Below are positions 33,020 through 44,892 of a stretch of DNA of 64,000 nt, in pieces. Position 1 is the stretch's first letter. Every line of letters begins with the position of its first letter. This DNA is from Linyphia triangularis (taxonomy: Eukaryota > Arthropoda > Arachnida > Araneae > Linyphiidae): assembly GCA_963978545.1 (NCBI GenBank), contig OZ021725.1:85296305-85360304 (forward strand), written 5' to 3'. The notes under the pieces were generated by a model that saw nothing but the letters and a program-made list of their open reading frames with translations, was not told the DNA's origin and did not search any database. A program made the position numbers and the translations under genes.

Positions 33020-33200
33020 GCCGACCAAACGGTATAGTGGTTAGCGTGCTGGCTTCTAGACCGCAAGGTTGCGGGTTCGAGTCCCGTGTTAGGCATGGGT
33101 GTTTGTAAAAGTATGTTGGCTTGTCTAATGACGAATGTTTCGGCGCATTATAGCCCTCGTGTTGCTGACGGCGCCTGATAATATGAAGACAACCAACCAA
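33020..33200 (+). mobile_element. SINE-A, full-length copy with 13-bp TSD
   Basis: GCCGACCAAACGGTATAGTG head, B box GGGTTCGAGTCCC, tail (AACC)n. CCTTCAATTCATC flanks it at 33007-33019 and 33201-33213. Confidence 0.95.
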
Positions 33201-33213
33201 CCTTCAATTCATC

Positions 33214-34344
33214 CGAGTTCTATAACTACAGAAACGTAGAAGTAAACAAAAATAGTATATTTTTTATTTGTCAAAAAAATACATAATGCTTGAAAGTTAC
33301 TTGTCGTTCAACCTAAAAAAATCCAATCTTTTGTAAAATAACACGAATACTATGGACTAGAAAACTTTGAAGAATAACAAAGATACATTTTTGGCTCTAT
33401 TAAATTTATTGAATAAATTCATATGTATTCTTCCGTACACATCGTTCTTTATTTTATAATTCCTTTATTACGTACAGGGTTTGTTTTATCTCAAAATTAT
33501 GGGAAATAACAAGGAAACTACACGATCTTTTGTTTCAGGCAATTCCTGCCCTATAGTGTTGCTTCCCTACGGCATACTGTTCTTTATCCCAACTGAAATC
33601 CTTTTTCAATAATGACTGTTCTTCTATTACGATCAAGTTCATTCCATTACTGGTATTTTTGAGGCATATCAAATTTTTTCTTATTGAGGAAATGTTCCTT
33701 TTTTAAGGTCACTATCCTTTTATTATTAAATCAATCGCTGGGGGATTTTCTTGACGTATCGAGTTAAGTTTTATTCGTAGCGGCTGTTCTTCTTTCAGGA
33801 GGATTGTACTTGAAGGCCCATGGCCAAGAACGTTCAGAGTCAATTTTATTCGAAATCGCGATTTTCGTTCCATCTGCAAGGTTAAAGTAAATAGTTTAAC
33901 CCTGCGGAGTCCCCTGGCACATATATATCACGATGCGTGAGATTTTGAACAACCATTCACCTAAACCTTGATGCAAGCTGAGACTTGTAACTTGAAATCA
34001 GCTTTTCTTGAGAATTGAGAAAAATTTACTCTGTTCGTTCTTTTCCGTAGCCCTTCACTTTACATTGCATGAGCATTTGAGCAGTGTACATTGAACTCAA
34101 GCAATAGTATTGTACGCATCTTATAAAAGTTATGGTACTTTTTCCGCAAAAAAAAAAGTTTTTTTTTGTTTTTTGTTTTTTTGGGAGTGTATTGTTTTTT
34201 CGAGTACTGGAATTTTGAGTATGTCCTTACTCGTTTCTAAGCAATCTTTATTTATATTCTGCACGGTGTTTTTTGTTTGACAATATCTTTTGCAACCATT
34301 ACACCAAAACTTGATGAATGATAAAATGATTTTAAGGCTAAGGG
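33214..34344. other. Mostly unique DNA, no gene supported
   Basis: 33500-34000 is slightly less AT-rich but shows no long ORF, splice-consistent exon or repeat match. T/A homopolymer runs near 34149-34180. Confidence 0.4.
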
Positions 34345-35872
34345 CCTTAATATACAGAGCCACTCAAGTGTGAACGTGTACCATCGCTCCAGTCGCTCAT
34401 AGAATCCAATCGAAGCAAAATATGCAATCCTATGGAGCTTATTATACTGGGCCACTGCTGTGGCTAGAGGTTACGTCTGTCGCTTGTGATGTTCTGACCC
34501 TAAGCGAAACATGCAATCCTATAGAGCTTATTATGCTGGGCCACAGCTGTGACTAGAGGTTGCGTCTGTCGCTTGTAGTGTTCAGACCCTAAGCGAAACA
34601 TGCAATCCTATGGATCTTATTATACTGGGCCACTGCTGTAGCTAGATGTTGCGTCTGTCGCCAATCATCTGAAGCTTATTATACTGGGCCACTGCTGTGG
34701 CTAGAGGTTACGTCTGTCGCTTGTGGTGTTCAGACCCTAAGCGAAACATGCAATCCTATAGAGCTTATTATACTGGGCCAAAGCTGTGACTAGAGGTTGC
34801 GTCTGTCGCTTGTAGTGTTCAGACCCTAAGCGAAACATGCAATCCTATGGATCTTATTATACTGGGCCACTGCTGTAGCTAGATGTTGCCTCTGTCGCCA
34901 ATCATCTGGAGCTTATTATACTGGGCCACTGCTGTGGCTAGAGGTTACGTCTGTCGCTTGTGGTGTGCAGACCCTAAGCGAAACATGCAATCGTATAGAG
35001 CTTATTATACTGGGCCACTGCTGTGGCTAGAGGTTGCGTCTGTCGCTTGTAGTGTTCAGACCCTAAGCGAAACATGCAATCCTATGGATCTTATTATACT
35101 GGGCCACTGCTGTAGCTAGATGTTGCGTCTGTCGCCAATCATCTGGAGCTTATTATACTGGGCCACTGCTGTGGCTAGAGGTTACGTCTGTCGCTTGTGG
35201 TGTTCAGACCCTAAGCGAAACATGCAATCCTATAGAGCTTATTATACTGGGCCACAGCTGTGACTAGAGGTTGCGTCTGTCGCTTGTGGTGTTCAGACCC
35301 TAAGCGAAACATGCAATCCTATGGATCTTATTATACTGGGCCACTGCTGTAGCTAGATGTTGCGTCTGTCGCCAATCATCTGGAGCTTATTATACTGGGC
35401 CACTGCTGTGGCTAGAGGTTACGTCTGTCGCTTGTGGTGTTCAGACCCTAAGCGAAACATGCAATCCTATAGAGCTTATTATACTGGGCCACTGCTGTGG
35501 CTAGAGGTTGCGTCTGTCGCTTGTGGTGTTCAGACCTTAAGTGAAACATGCAACCATATGGAGCTTATTATACTGGGCCACTGCAAGGGCTAGAGGTTGT
35601 GTCTGTCGCTTGTGGTGTTCAGACCCTAAGAGAAACATGCAATCCTATAGAGCTTATTATACTGGGCCACTGCTGTGGCTAGAAGTTGCGTTTGTCGATT
35701 GTGCCGCTCAGAACCTAAGCGATCCTCTGGAGCTTATTATACTGGGCCACTGCTGTGGCTAGAGGTTGAATCTGTCGATTGAGGCGCTCAGACCCTAGGC
35801 GAAACATGCAACCCTATGTAGCTTATTATACTTGGCCACTGCTGTGGCTAGAGGTTGCATTCGCCACTCGAA
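34345..35872. repeat. Satellite-like array with 237-bp higher-order repeat
   Basis: The word GAGCTTATTATACTGGGCCA recurs at 34435, 34524, 34613, 34672, 34761, 34909, 35146, 35383, 35472, 35561, 35650, 35730 and about 35819. The basic unit is 89 bp. Through 34435-35383 units come in a fixed order 89+89+59, giving an exact 237-bp higher-order repeat (34435, 34672, 34909, 35146, 35383). After that the pattern becomes plain 89-bp units with one 80-bp unit. 34345-34434 is a diverged edge unit. Overlapping ORFs (34883-35985) merely follow the repeat. Confidence 0.95.
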
Positions 35873-36794
35873 AGACTCTGTATAATACGGCAACAAGTAC
35901 TAATAGTTTGTTTATAATTGCACATTGCGTTTGTATGATTCGTAATAAGAAAAAAATCAGAGAGATTGAAGTTGGGATACAGTAGACGGCAGCATAGAAA
36001 AGAGAAAATAGTAATCTAAGCACGTTGAGGAAACTGAGATGGAATTCTAAAAAAGTCCTCATAGGAATCTTAAATGCGCAGAATAGACACGAGTAAGCTA
36101 GTTTTCATTAATTTTAAAATGTAAGTGAATTTTTAAATTTTATGTTTTGTTTTTTCCTTTGAGAGGAATTTTTATCTTAGTTTGCTTATAAGTGGCGATT
36201 GTTCTCTTTCTAAAGCTATGCTCTTATGGACGATGAATTACCTTTTAAAAGTTATCATACTTTTCCCCGCAAAGCAGAGTTCGAACGGAAATTATGTCAG
36301 TGTTGTTCCCAAAAAAAATAAAAAAAAATAATCAATTTATTCAATATGAATTTGAAAAGCAGACAAAACATTAGCATACCTGTTAACCGATAGGTGGCGA
36401 CAAGTACAAAGCTTGGCGCTCGGAATCTTACGTTAGTCTTTAGCAAAACATTGGTCATCAACGTGCTATTTCTGAAACAACGATATCATGTATTTTACGA
36501 TTGTTTAAAATCGGAAAGAAACAAAAAAAATTCTCAGATCAAATGAATGTTTCACAAACTGCGGTTTTGACTGAAGAAAAACTGGTCAACTAAAAAGTAA
36601 CCTAAGTAGTAAATGTGGTAGAAAACTTGTAGCAAATGCCAGAGGTGAACGCAAATTAAAACGAATCGTCCAAAATAATCGCTTTAAAACTGTTTTTTAC
36701 ATCAAGAAGTGTAGGCGAGAATCTGGAGTTTTCGTGTCGAAGTCAGCTACACTTAGGGGATTGCATAAATTTGAGTTTCTATCATGGGTCCCTA
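35873..36794. other. AT-rich stretch, no gene supported
   Basis: No repeat or coding signal recognised. Confidence 0.4.
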
Positions 36795-37080
36795 AAGTAA
36801 ACCAAAGATGAACATGAAGCAGAGACGTGCACGACTCTACGTCTAAACTCTTCTGGTTAATTTTTAATAAATAAATTTTGAAATGCAGTTTGCTGCACAT
36901 TTTGCTGATAGAAATGTTTTTAATATTTAAAATTAGATGCAAACACAAAGCACACGCTGTTTACAGAGTCGGCGCTGTGTTAATAATATAAAAATTAGTA
37001 AAATAAATAATAAATAATATAAAATAAATATTAATTATCGAATGCATATAAAGAATTTTTACTGGAAACTTTGTAGTAAT
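36795..37080 (-). repeat. Dispersed repeat family C, inverted partial copy
   Basis: Reverse-complemented, it contains 'gtgctttgtgtttgcatcta' and 'agcaaaatgtgcagcaaact', as in 9170-9250 and 48420-48490. The start region 'aaattctttatatgcatt' is at 37033-37055. Confidence 0.6.
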
Positions 37081-37770
37081 GGGTTATGTTATTTAATATT
37101 TATTATTTAATATTATCACTTATTGAGGCATTTTATGACCACACTATCTGCTTTCTGATAAACATATCTGATCTTAAAACCATCTGAATTTTTAAACTAA
37201 GTGACCGAAAAAATGAGGCATTAAGGTTTATGGGGCAGGCTAAAGATTCCTTTTAAATCAATACATTTATAAGAAAGCTGAAACAGAAAATGTGTTCAAA
37301 ATTCCAAACAGAAGTTACGCATATAAAAACAGTGCAATTTATTAGTAAGTGAATATTTGTGTCGGCAATGAAAATTAATTTAAAAGTTTAATATTCAAGC
37401 TTCCAAATCAAGAAAAACAGTGAAAAAAGTATCCTTACTTGGTATTTTAATTACATGCCATTAATACTAAAAGAAAACAACGATTGAAAAATTAAAAAGG
37501 TCTCGATTATTATCCAATAATGGTAAATAATATTTTTACATTGCTTGAACAAAAGTGATTTACCAAAAAATTAAATTAAATTAAAAAATACGAAAGCAAA
37601 ATTATTGTTCGTACAAAAATAATTACAGAAAGAGTATTATTAATTATGTTTTTGTATTGATTAATGTTCTGTTAAGCTTAATTTTTCTCTATTGACTTGT
37701 ATTAAGCGTTTAAGCACGATACAAAATGCCAAGCTACACATAGCTATAAATGTTACCTACAAATAAATTA

Positions 37771-37772
<2 letters not shown>
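37081..37772. other. AT-rich stretch, no feature seen
   Basis: Nothing supported. Confidence 0.4.

Positions 37773-37773
<1 letters not shown>

Positions 37774-37839
<66 letters not shown>
37774..37839. repeat. (TA)33 microsatellite
   Basis: Uninterrupted TA dinucleotides, 11 bp upstream of the perfect inverted repeat. Confidence 0.97.
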
Positions 37840-37843
<4 letters not shown>

Positions 37844-37850
37844 TATTTTG

Positions 37851-37920
37851 AATGATGCAGTTTATAGTAGCGAATAAAGATTTTGATTGTATGATACAGA
37901 TGACAAGATACGTTGTAGTT

Positions 37921-37970
<50 letters not shown>

Positions 37971-38035
37971 CAACGTATCTTGTCATCTGTATCATACAAT
38001 CAAAATCTTTATTCGCTACTATAAACTGCATCATT
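37851..38035. repeat. Perfect 71-bp inverted repeat around an AT microsatellite
   Basis: Left arm 37851-37921 (AATGATGCAGTTTATAG ... GTTGTAGTTT) is the exact reverse complement of right arm 37965-38035. The spacer 37922-37964 is GA plus about 20 TA units. Beyond the arms the match continues for a few bases with a 1-bp shift. No ORF or known TIR is present. If transcribed it would fold into a 71-bp duplex with no mismatches, and in DNA it could form a cruciform. Confidence 0.97.
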
Positions 38036-38357
38036 TCAAAAAATTAAAAATTTATAATGCTTCTGTGAAACTCAATAGGCCTTCTTCTGTTCGGCTTACT
38101 TTTAAATTATATCTTTGCCACATAAACGTTTTAACCAGTTTTTAAATTAATTATTTTTCAGAGTTTGCTGAAGTAGATTAACTTTTAAGTAGTCTAATTA
38201 TGTAAAATCCAAATAATTTGGGTCACATTTATCTTTACGAAGTTGGTAAACGATTTTCTACGTGTATCTTAAGTTATAATTCACTTAAGCGAGGATTATT
38301 TTGATAGCAATTCAGAATTCTGCTTTTATAATATTTAGTTATTCTCTGATAAAATAT

Positions 38358-39133
38358 TGTTGCGTGGATGGGTTCGAAAGATTTGAAGCCAAAGCAGATC
38401 AAAACTCGCAGAAATTTATTCCAATACAACTCTTCACAGATTCCTTTACAACTCCAGAACTTCTCGTTCTAGTAGACAGAATACAGCTCTTTTCACAACA
38501 ATAGAGCACAAAACAGCAGTTAAAAACTTGACAACACAACTGCTCAAATCGCTGCACAAGACAATGCAGTACAATTCGCTTTCGGAACTCTTGAACGCTC
38601 ACTGAGACTCAGTATCAGTAATTCCAGTCAACTAATGGACTCAGCTAACAACTAACTCAGTGACTCAAAATCAGTCAACTCACTCCCCCGCTCTCTTGGT
38701 CAGCCTTATATATTAGGACAGGTGAATGTTCGTGAATCTTCTAGAGGTAGATATTTGGAGAACTTTCCAGATCGTAGTCGATAAGTCCTATACATGTGCA
38801 TGGGGACCGAAAATGTCTCCAAATGGTCGCCAAGTTTGGCGACATTTGGCGATTTCTCACCAAATTTGGCGACAAAAATTAGTCGCCAAAACCGTCGCGG
38901 ACTTGGCTCTATCTCGCCAATTTGGAGAGATTGCCATTACCATAATGTTAAATGCCCTGCTCCTTGTAAAACTCGCTTCCCAGCGTAACCTCTGTAAAAC
39001 TCGTTATCAAGCATCAAGAGACTCATTGCATTGAAACAAACTATTGCATTGCCTTATGCGAAATGTACATAAATTTTACTATTTACAAAATTAACACTAC
39101 GAAATATTTACAAATATACAAAAATTCGTAACA
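38358..39133 (-). mobile_element. Solo LTR, Ty3/gypsy-type, inverted copy 2
   Basis: Plus strand begins TGTTGCGTGGATGGG and ends ATTCGTAACA, flanked by ATAT at 38354-38357 and 39134-39137. It is the reverse complement of 25984-26728 with moderate divergence (776 against 745 bp). The minus strand carries the TATA-like (about 38713) and AATAAA-like (about 38417) signals. ORFs inside (38301-39034) are non-coding artefacts. Confidence 0.88.
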
Positions 39134-39437
39134 ATATAATAAGCGACAGTTTTAGTCTCATATTTTTCAGACTCATTGACTCTGATTCGATTTCTCTATT
39201 TCACATCAAAACTATATCTTTCTCTTTTCACACCAGGTCTTGAATTAAGGCAATTTACTTCCATTTCAAACCATTCAATTGCAAGAATATTTTTTAAATA
39301 TTTATCACCAGTACTCTTTAGTTCTTTTACACCTGCAGGCAGATAGTAAATAAGTTGAGTGTGGAATAGCTGGGCGTTGTATGCTACGGTTGATTTACAT
39401 AATACGTGCTGAAATATAACTTTCTTTAAATTTTGTT
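39134..39437. other. AT-rich spacer
   Basis: No repeat recognised. The minus ORF 39196-39516 runs into the SINE and is not supported as a gene. Confidence 0.4.
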
Positions 39438-39449
39438 GATTTTCCTCAG

Positions 39450-39631
39450 ATTGGTTGGTTGTATTCAGATTATCTGGCGCCGTCAGCAACACGATGGCTA
39501 TAATGCGCCGAAACATTCGTCATTAGACAAGCCAACATACATTTACAAACACCCATGCCTAACACGGGACTCGAACCCGCAACCTCGGGATCTAGAAGCT
39601 AGCACGCTAACCACTATACCGTTTGGTCGGC
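39450..39631 (-). mobile_element. SINE-A, full-length inverted copy with TSD
   Basis: Tail GGTTGGTTGTATTCAG at the left, head CCGTTTGGTCGGC at the right. GATTTTCCTCAG / GATTTTCCCCAG (one mismatch) flank it at 39438-39449 and 39632-39643. Confidence 0.93.
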
Positions 39632-39643
39632 GATTTTCCCCAG

Positions 39644-41039
39644 AAGTTTCATTACTTAATATATATTTGTAAAACAAACTTAGTAAAAAAAATTTTTTTT
39701 TTTTTTTTTTTTTGTAAATACCTTCTCTCTGAGATTTTTTTTTTTTCACTGTGTTTAAGCCTATAGTTAGTTTTAGTTTATTAATTATGTTTGGTGACCG
39801 CGGTCTGTACTTGAGTAAGGGAACTATTTTTTACTTACTGTATACTTCCTCATATTCCCATACAACTGAATAACTAAAAATAGTAAAAATTATTTCAAAA
39901 ATTGTTTCTAAACTTTCCTGTATTTCTCAAAATATAATATGTGAATATTTGGAGAAGGGACAGGAGATACAAACTCCCACTAAGAAAACTAAAACCTGAA
40001 ACGCTACCTCTGGACAACCCGATAATCTATACTGTCACGTACATTGATGCTGACAAACTGAATTATCTAATCGTATCAAAACTCCATGCCCCTTTTGAAG
40101 AAAGAAGAAACAAACGCACATAATAATAAAAGGAGTTTATAATACGAATATTGTACATGGACATTTAAGTCCAAACTCAAATTCTGTTCTTTGTTACATG
40201 AAACTGCTCAAGACGATTTTTGTCAATTCAAAGGTCACCCTCGCTGAGAAGAATAAAAGAAAAAAGTCATCGGGCACTCCAAAGTAATCACTTCCAAAAA
40301 CAGGCACACCTTAACAACGTTTTTCTTTCACTTGTGGTCTTAAAAAAACGTAAAGTTCCATGAAGAATATACCTTATCTTCTGCATTTTTTTTCCTTCTT
40401 TTTTTTTCTTTTTTTTTTTCTTCTTTCTTTCTTCTCTAGTCGATATGCTAACTACACCCTCAAGGAAAGATGGTTTAACATAGAGATCCACCATGTTTGG
40501 CCTAAGTTATTTTGAATCCTGAAAAAACCCGAAAAAGAGTTACAATTTTTTAGGGTTTTTTTTTTTTTAGCATTTTATACATCTGTGTCCATCCGTGATG
40601 ATCTAGTACGTCTTACCTTTGAGTGGTTTGAATTTATGTTTGCGAAAAGTGCAAAAAAAATTTAAATCTTATGAAAAATTTCAAAGATGTTTTTGCTTTT
40701 ACTTATTGTTTACTTAACTCTCGCCTGAAACTTTCCACCTTCAGATTCACTTCCAACCTAAATAAATAAAATTTGTCTGTCAGGAGACTTGATCGTGCCA
40801 GATAGTGTAGTTGCTAGTGGTCGCTGTAGAAACAATAGTCTCATTTTAAAAAGGGTGGTGCTTGCATAAAACTGACGTCCAAAGTTTATAAATGTCTTCC
40901 CCCTTAGATAATGGGGCTGGTCTTCCTTCCACGGCAGCAGACAAAGCTAGACAAACTGGCAGAAACTATTTATAGGAAAAGATAGATCGTAAACACCCCC
41001 ATTGATAGTAAGGTAGGTTAAGGTAAAAACAATTTACAC
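39644..41039. other. Gene-free stretch with T/C- and A-runs
   Basis: A poly-pyrimidine stretch (TTCTT type) is at 40380-40437. ORFs at 39941-40123 and 40288-40494 show no motif. No repeat copy identified. Confidence 0.4.
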
Positions 41040-41650
41040 ACTAGCTACGTAACCTTAACGAGCTACGTAAACCTTTGTCGAAATCAATGAATCGCAAGCA
41101 GCCAAAATGAATTTTATATTAAAACAGAATAAAATCCAACGTACGCAACCGATAAAACGTGGTGTTCAAACCTGCGTTCATAGGTTTGTTACTCCTGGTC
41201 AGAAATGTCCGTCAGATGTAGTCCGTTATTCAATGCCACTATTAATACCCTATAAAATGACATCCAGAGACGAGCTTATGAGGTCTTCCGAGGTCAAAGG
41301 TTGACTGTTTCTTATCGCCGAGGCGGGAATCACATATTTATGGTCATATGCTGCTGCCATGATGGATTGGCGTCGTAATTGAAATGCGTATCTCTTGGGC
41401 GGTGGATTATGGGGGAGTAAGTGTCTGCAGGCTTTATGTGGCAGGTTAATTGAGCATAGCCTTGTACCCCAGGGGTAAACTATCATAGTTTCCATTTGAC
41501 TTGAGGAATATTTAATGACTGTTGACTTATAAGTAAAGGTGACAGGACAACCTCTCACAATCCTTTGTCACAATCAATGATTTTCAGTCATGAGGAGGAC
41601 TACCCGGGTGGACTCCTATTTGAGTAAGTTGTCCCGCTTTGCTTTTAATG
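41040..41650. promoter_or_regulatory. GC-richer unique block, conserved-element candidate
   Basis: Non-repetitive, higher in GC than neighbours, with ORFs open on both strands (41107-41304 plus, 41250-41558 minus). The minus ORF of 102 codons has a reasonably mixed composition but no splice-consistent edges or domain that I recognise. The DNA from about 41330 to 41420, with words such as TTGGCGTCGTAATTG, looks like the type often conserved near developmental genes. Coding exon or regulatory element cannot be separated here. Confidence 0.25.
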
Positions 41651-42067
41651 TTTCTCAAACAATTACAACAATTGACTTAATATATATTTTATAGAACAGA
41701 AATTCAGAATCATTTCACCCATCCATATATGTTGACATTAGGCTCTGAGATATGATGCCTAATGATTTCACAACCACCAACTCTTACTACAACTAATTTT
41801 CTTAGGTATTGCTTGATACTTATCTTTCAACATTCTTTTTTTTTTATTTTTTTTTTTATTTATTAAACTGATGAAATTATACAAAAAAAATTGTATTGAT
41901 CTTTCTTGTTAATTGTTTTTATTCAATCAGGTTGATATTAGGACTTCACCGCTTGGGCAAAGTAGCCCCAATCCTCCAATGATTCAACAGGTAAACACAA
42001 AAGCGGTTTTAAAAGAAATAGCTCTCGACAACTCTCACTGTATTACTAAACAATAATTGAGAATACT
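41651..42067. other. AT-rich spacer
   Basis: T-rich low complexity near 41835-41860. Nothing else supported. Confidence 0.4.
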
Positions 42068-42529
42068 AGTAGACAATTTTCTTGTATATAATTTTAAATA
42101 GTGTACATATTTCTTTTTATTGAAATATATTTTATTCAATTTGTTATTATCGATAAAACAGACTAAAAAAAAAGATTGGCAACACGCGAGATTATCCAGA
42201 AATTTCGAGATGTTTCTCAGCGCGTTCTAAATAAATGTCAAAATAATTTGATCTTGATTAATCGGGAAAGAACGCCAGAGAGGATATAAATATCGCTAAT
42301 GCATGAAGTTCGAGGAAGTTGGATTTTGAACGTATTTCGGAAAGAAGCTCGGCGATTGCTTTGTAGTCTGAATTTACACTGTATCAGAAGTTATAAGCAC
42401 TAAAGCCTTTGTGGACGCTCTATAGCGAATTTAATGTTGTTTGGAGAGGTTTTGCGAACCTTTGAATAAATTATAGTTTTATTTTTTTAATGCCGTGTCA
42501 TCATTTCCTCCGAGAAAATTCATATCAAT
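42068..42529 (+). mobile_element. LTR-like sequence, family F copy 1
   Basis: Shares with 49807-50270 the order of AGAAATTTCGAGATGTTTC, 'gatcgggaaag'-type, TATA-like (GGATATAAATATC, 42290), 'gaataaatt' and GTGTCATCATTTCCTCCGAG near the end. These fit an LTR promoter and polyadenylation layout. The start (near TAGTAGACAATTTTC) and end (ATTCATATCA) are taken from the alignment. No TSD is resolved. Confidence 0.6.
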
Positions 42530-42911
42530 GCATATCAGATTTTTGTGTTACTACACCACTAAGGAAATTTTTTAGACCTTAAAAATTTCTTTACAAACAA
42601 CTCAAATAGTTTAAATTCCCTTCTGCCTCCCATAGAATACTTAGAGATATATGTCATTTCAGTGTCTTCCCAAGATAATAACTAGCTATTCTTGTAATTG
42701 TTTGTATTGTAATACCTGTAATTGTTTGCCAAGCTTGAATTGCAAACATTTTGTAAATCTTTGAAAAACCAAAAATGTAACTGATCAGGCCATCAATGGT
42801 GATAAATCCGGCGTGTTTACTTTGTTTTGTTTTAACTTTCAAAGAGTTCTAAATATTTTTACAGAAAATATTCAACCATATTTGTCGTCTCAGCTATGGA
42901 CTCGACTTCAA
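42530..42911. other. AT-rich spacer
   Basis: ORFs at 42654-42842 (minus) and 42813-43034 (plus) show no domain. The latter runs into the MITE. Confidence 0.4.
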
Positions 42912-42919
42912 GTTAAATT

Positions 42920-43262
42920 CATCGATATAGATAAACAACTGGATAGACTGCTCCATTGTCAATGCAAAAAGAAAAACGCGCCGGGGATTGCGAAGCTGGT
43001 GGGAAGATTAACCAATCACAGTTCACTTTTATAGTTGGATGGAAATGCGAAAAACCTAGTAGAATGCTAGAGTATATATATTTTTTGCACATTATTACTA
43101 ATTAATAATTAAGGTCTACTATTGACATTTCTGCTGTGTACAACCCAAAATTTTATTTTCAATCCTCGGCAATCCGTATTTTTTATCCCACCAACTGCAT
43201 CTGGCAACGGCTTCATTTTCCCAGCGTTAAGCAGTCTATCCAGTTGTTTATTTATATCGATG
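42920..43262 (+). mobile_element. MITE family M copy 1 (8-bp TSD, CATCG termini)
   Basis: 343 bp with termini CATCGATATAGATAAACAAC and GTTGTTTATTTATATCGATG. The inverted ends continue through CTGGATAGACTGC, about 31 bp. Flanks GTTAAATT (42912-42919) and GTTAAATC (43263-43270) match 7 of 8. The second copy at 54974-55310 has a perfect 8-bp duplication. An 8-bp duplication restricts it to hAT- or P-type elements, and termini beginning CA favour a P-like assignment (inference). Confidence 0.9.
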
Positions 43263-43270
43263 GTTAAATC

Positions 43271-43589
43271 ACAAGCGCTACATTTGAACCCCTCTTTTTG
43301 AGGTTGACGGACAAAAAGTCGTCATTTCTACAAAGATATTTCGAAAGTTTCTCAAGCTATGTCATGCGGACATTGATAAATAGGCACCTTCGACCAGACC
43401 AGCAATTACCAATGTATATAACCCCGGCACCAAGCCAACATTCCAGCGCAACAAGGTAACAAGAAGGTGCCTTGATGTGTGATATTTCTCCGGATCGGCG
43501 ACACCGAAAATGCAACAACTCCCAATCCTCCAGCGAAAATCGGACATCATCGCTCAACAATACATTAAAAAAAAAAAAAAAGCACACCC
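43271..43589. other. Spacer with poly(A) run
   Basis: A slightly GC-richer stretch with overlapping minus ORFs (43357-43587) lacking recognisable motifs. Confidence 0.35.
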
Positions 43590-43830
43590 GAAGGTTAAAT
43601 ACCTTTAAGTGAGTCCGCGATTTAACTTCTAATTAACGGGGAAAAAAGGCCGACGATGGCGGCAACAAATAATAACAAAAAAAGAATGAAGTCCGCTCGT
43701 CTGGCCGCGAGGCAAGAACAGATCTCTTATCACCTTCATGGCTTGTATAAGAAGACGGTCGAGACAGTTTCCCGTTGACAAACCACTTCCAGCCGCTAAA
43801 ATGTAAGCCTGGCCACGCCCCAGTGTTTAA
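43590..43830. promoter_or_regulatory. GC-richer unique block, regulatory candidate
   Basis: Contains TCTTATCA (GATA-type) near 43725, GCCACGCCCC (KLF/SP-type) near 43812 and CTAATTAACG near 43628 in non-repetitive sequence. Function is inference only. Confidence 0.22.
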
Positions 43831-44160
43831 GGGGGGGAAAAAAACTTAATGATTATTATTATCGAAACTCGTTGATGTCTTCCGATCGGTAGCAGACTAT
43901 TTCTTTTTTTTTTTCGGCTCTTCTAACGTTCACTTAACGTTAAACGGGTGTTCACGCAATATTTCTAATAATAGTTCTAATTCATTTTACCCTTAATGAT
44001 GTCGTTCGGGTATAGAAATTATCTAGTCATATAGTATAAATGCAAACGAGATGACAGCTAAATGCGACGCGTTCAGTTTAAGGATTGTAACAATCTTGAG
44101 AATGCTAATATTTTAGTTTTTGTTTGCTATTAGAATTTAAGGGGGCAATCATCCAAAAAA
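43831..44160. other. AT-rich spacer
   Basis: Nothing supported. Confidence 0.4.
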
Positions 44161-44797
44161 CTAGGGGTGTGAAACATCGCGCAACTTTCAATTACACTAT
44201 AATACTGATATCAATTTGTGCATTTACCGTTTCTATATTTTCATCATTCGTTTAGAAAAAATTGCCACTTTGGCGATATTTTTTACCATAATTCCTGTAT
44301 AGGTTTAAAAAAAAATATGGCGCTTTACTTTTCAATAATTCTTATATTATTCTTTCTTATAAGTGAAACTGAGGAGAGGAGAAAAAATTATCGTTAATGA
44401 GGTATGCTCAAGGAAATAGAGCTCTGTGTTAAAGGCATTCATTTTTCAACTTTTTACGCCATTAATGCATTTTTACGGAAATTTCGAAGGTGGGGCTGTT
44501 TAGCACACAGTAAGAGGCATTATCACAGCGATTTTGGACAAAATTATTAGAGCCGTTTTTTAGCAATTCTTGAAAATAAGGGTTTTTTCAATAGCAGCTA
44601 CCTTATGCGCATGCGCGATTTTGACGAAAACTTAATGGTAGATCTCAGTGCCATCACCAACCCGCACACCAAATTTAAACATCGTAGGTCAATTGTTCGG
44701 GAGTTATGCTACCACAGACACATACAGACAGACATTCCTTCTAGATTACTTTTTTGAAATCAGGATGTTCCAAAACGTAGAGAAATACAAAGAAATC

Positions 44798-44833
<36 letters not shown>

Positions 44834-44890
44834 GACCTAATACTGTACTTTCATTACCCTATGTATACATATGGGTTATTGAAAGTAAAA
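44161..44890 (+). mobile_element. Family E, near-complete copy
   Basis: ACTAGGGGTGTGAAACATCG start, 'atgcgcgattttgacgaaaac' in the middle, 'cttcattaccctatgtatac' hairpin and GGGTTATTGAAAGTAAAAAT end. It contains a T run of 32 at 44801-44832. The ORF at 44648-44926 crosses this T run and is an artefact. Confidence 0.8.
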
Positions 44891-44892
44891 AT

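Noticed and set aside
30779..33200. ORFs on both strands with conserved words such as NPQP.GLEASTLTTIPFG
   Set aside because: These are translations of SINE-A on its antisense strand. Conservation reflects repeat copies, not protein.
34883..35985. Overlapping ORFs of 68-78 codons with repeated internal sequence
   Set aside because: They follow the 89-bp satellite units, change frame with unit length and have no start context. Not genes.
37768..38034. 88-codon minus ORF of IYIYIY repeats
   Set aside because: Translation of the (TA)n tracts and inverted repeat.
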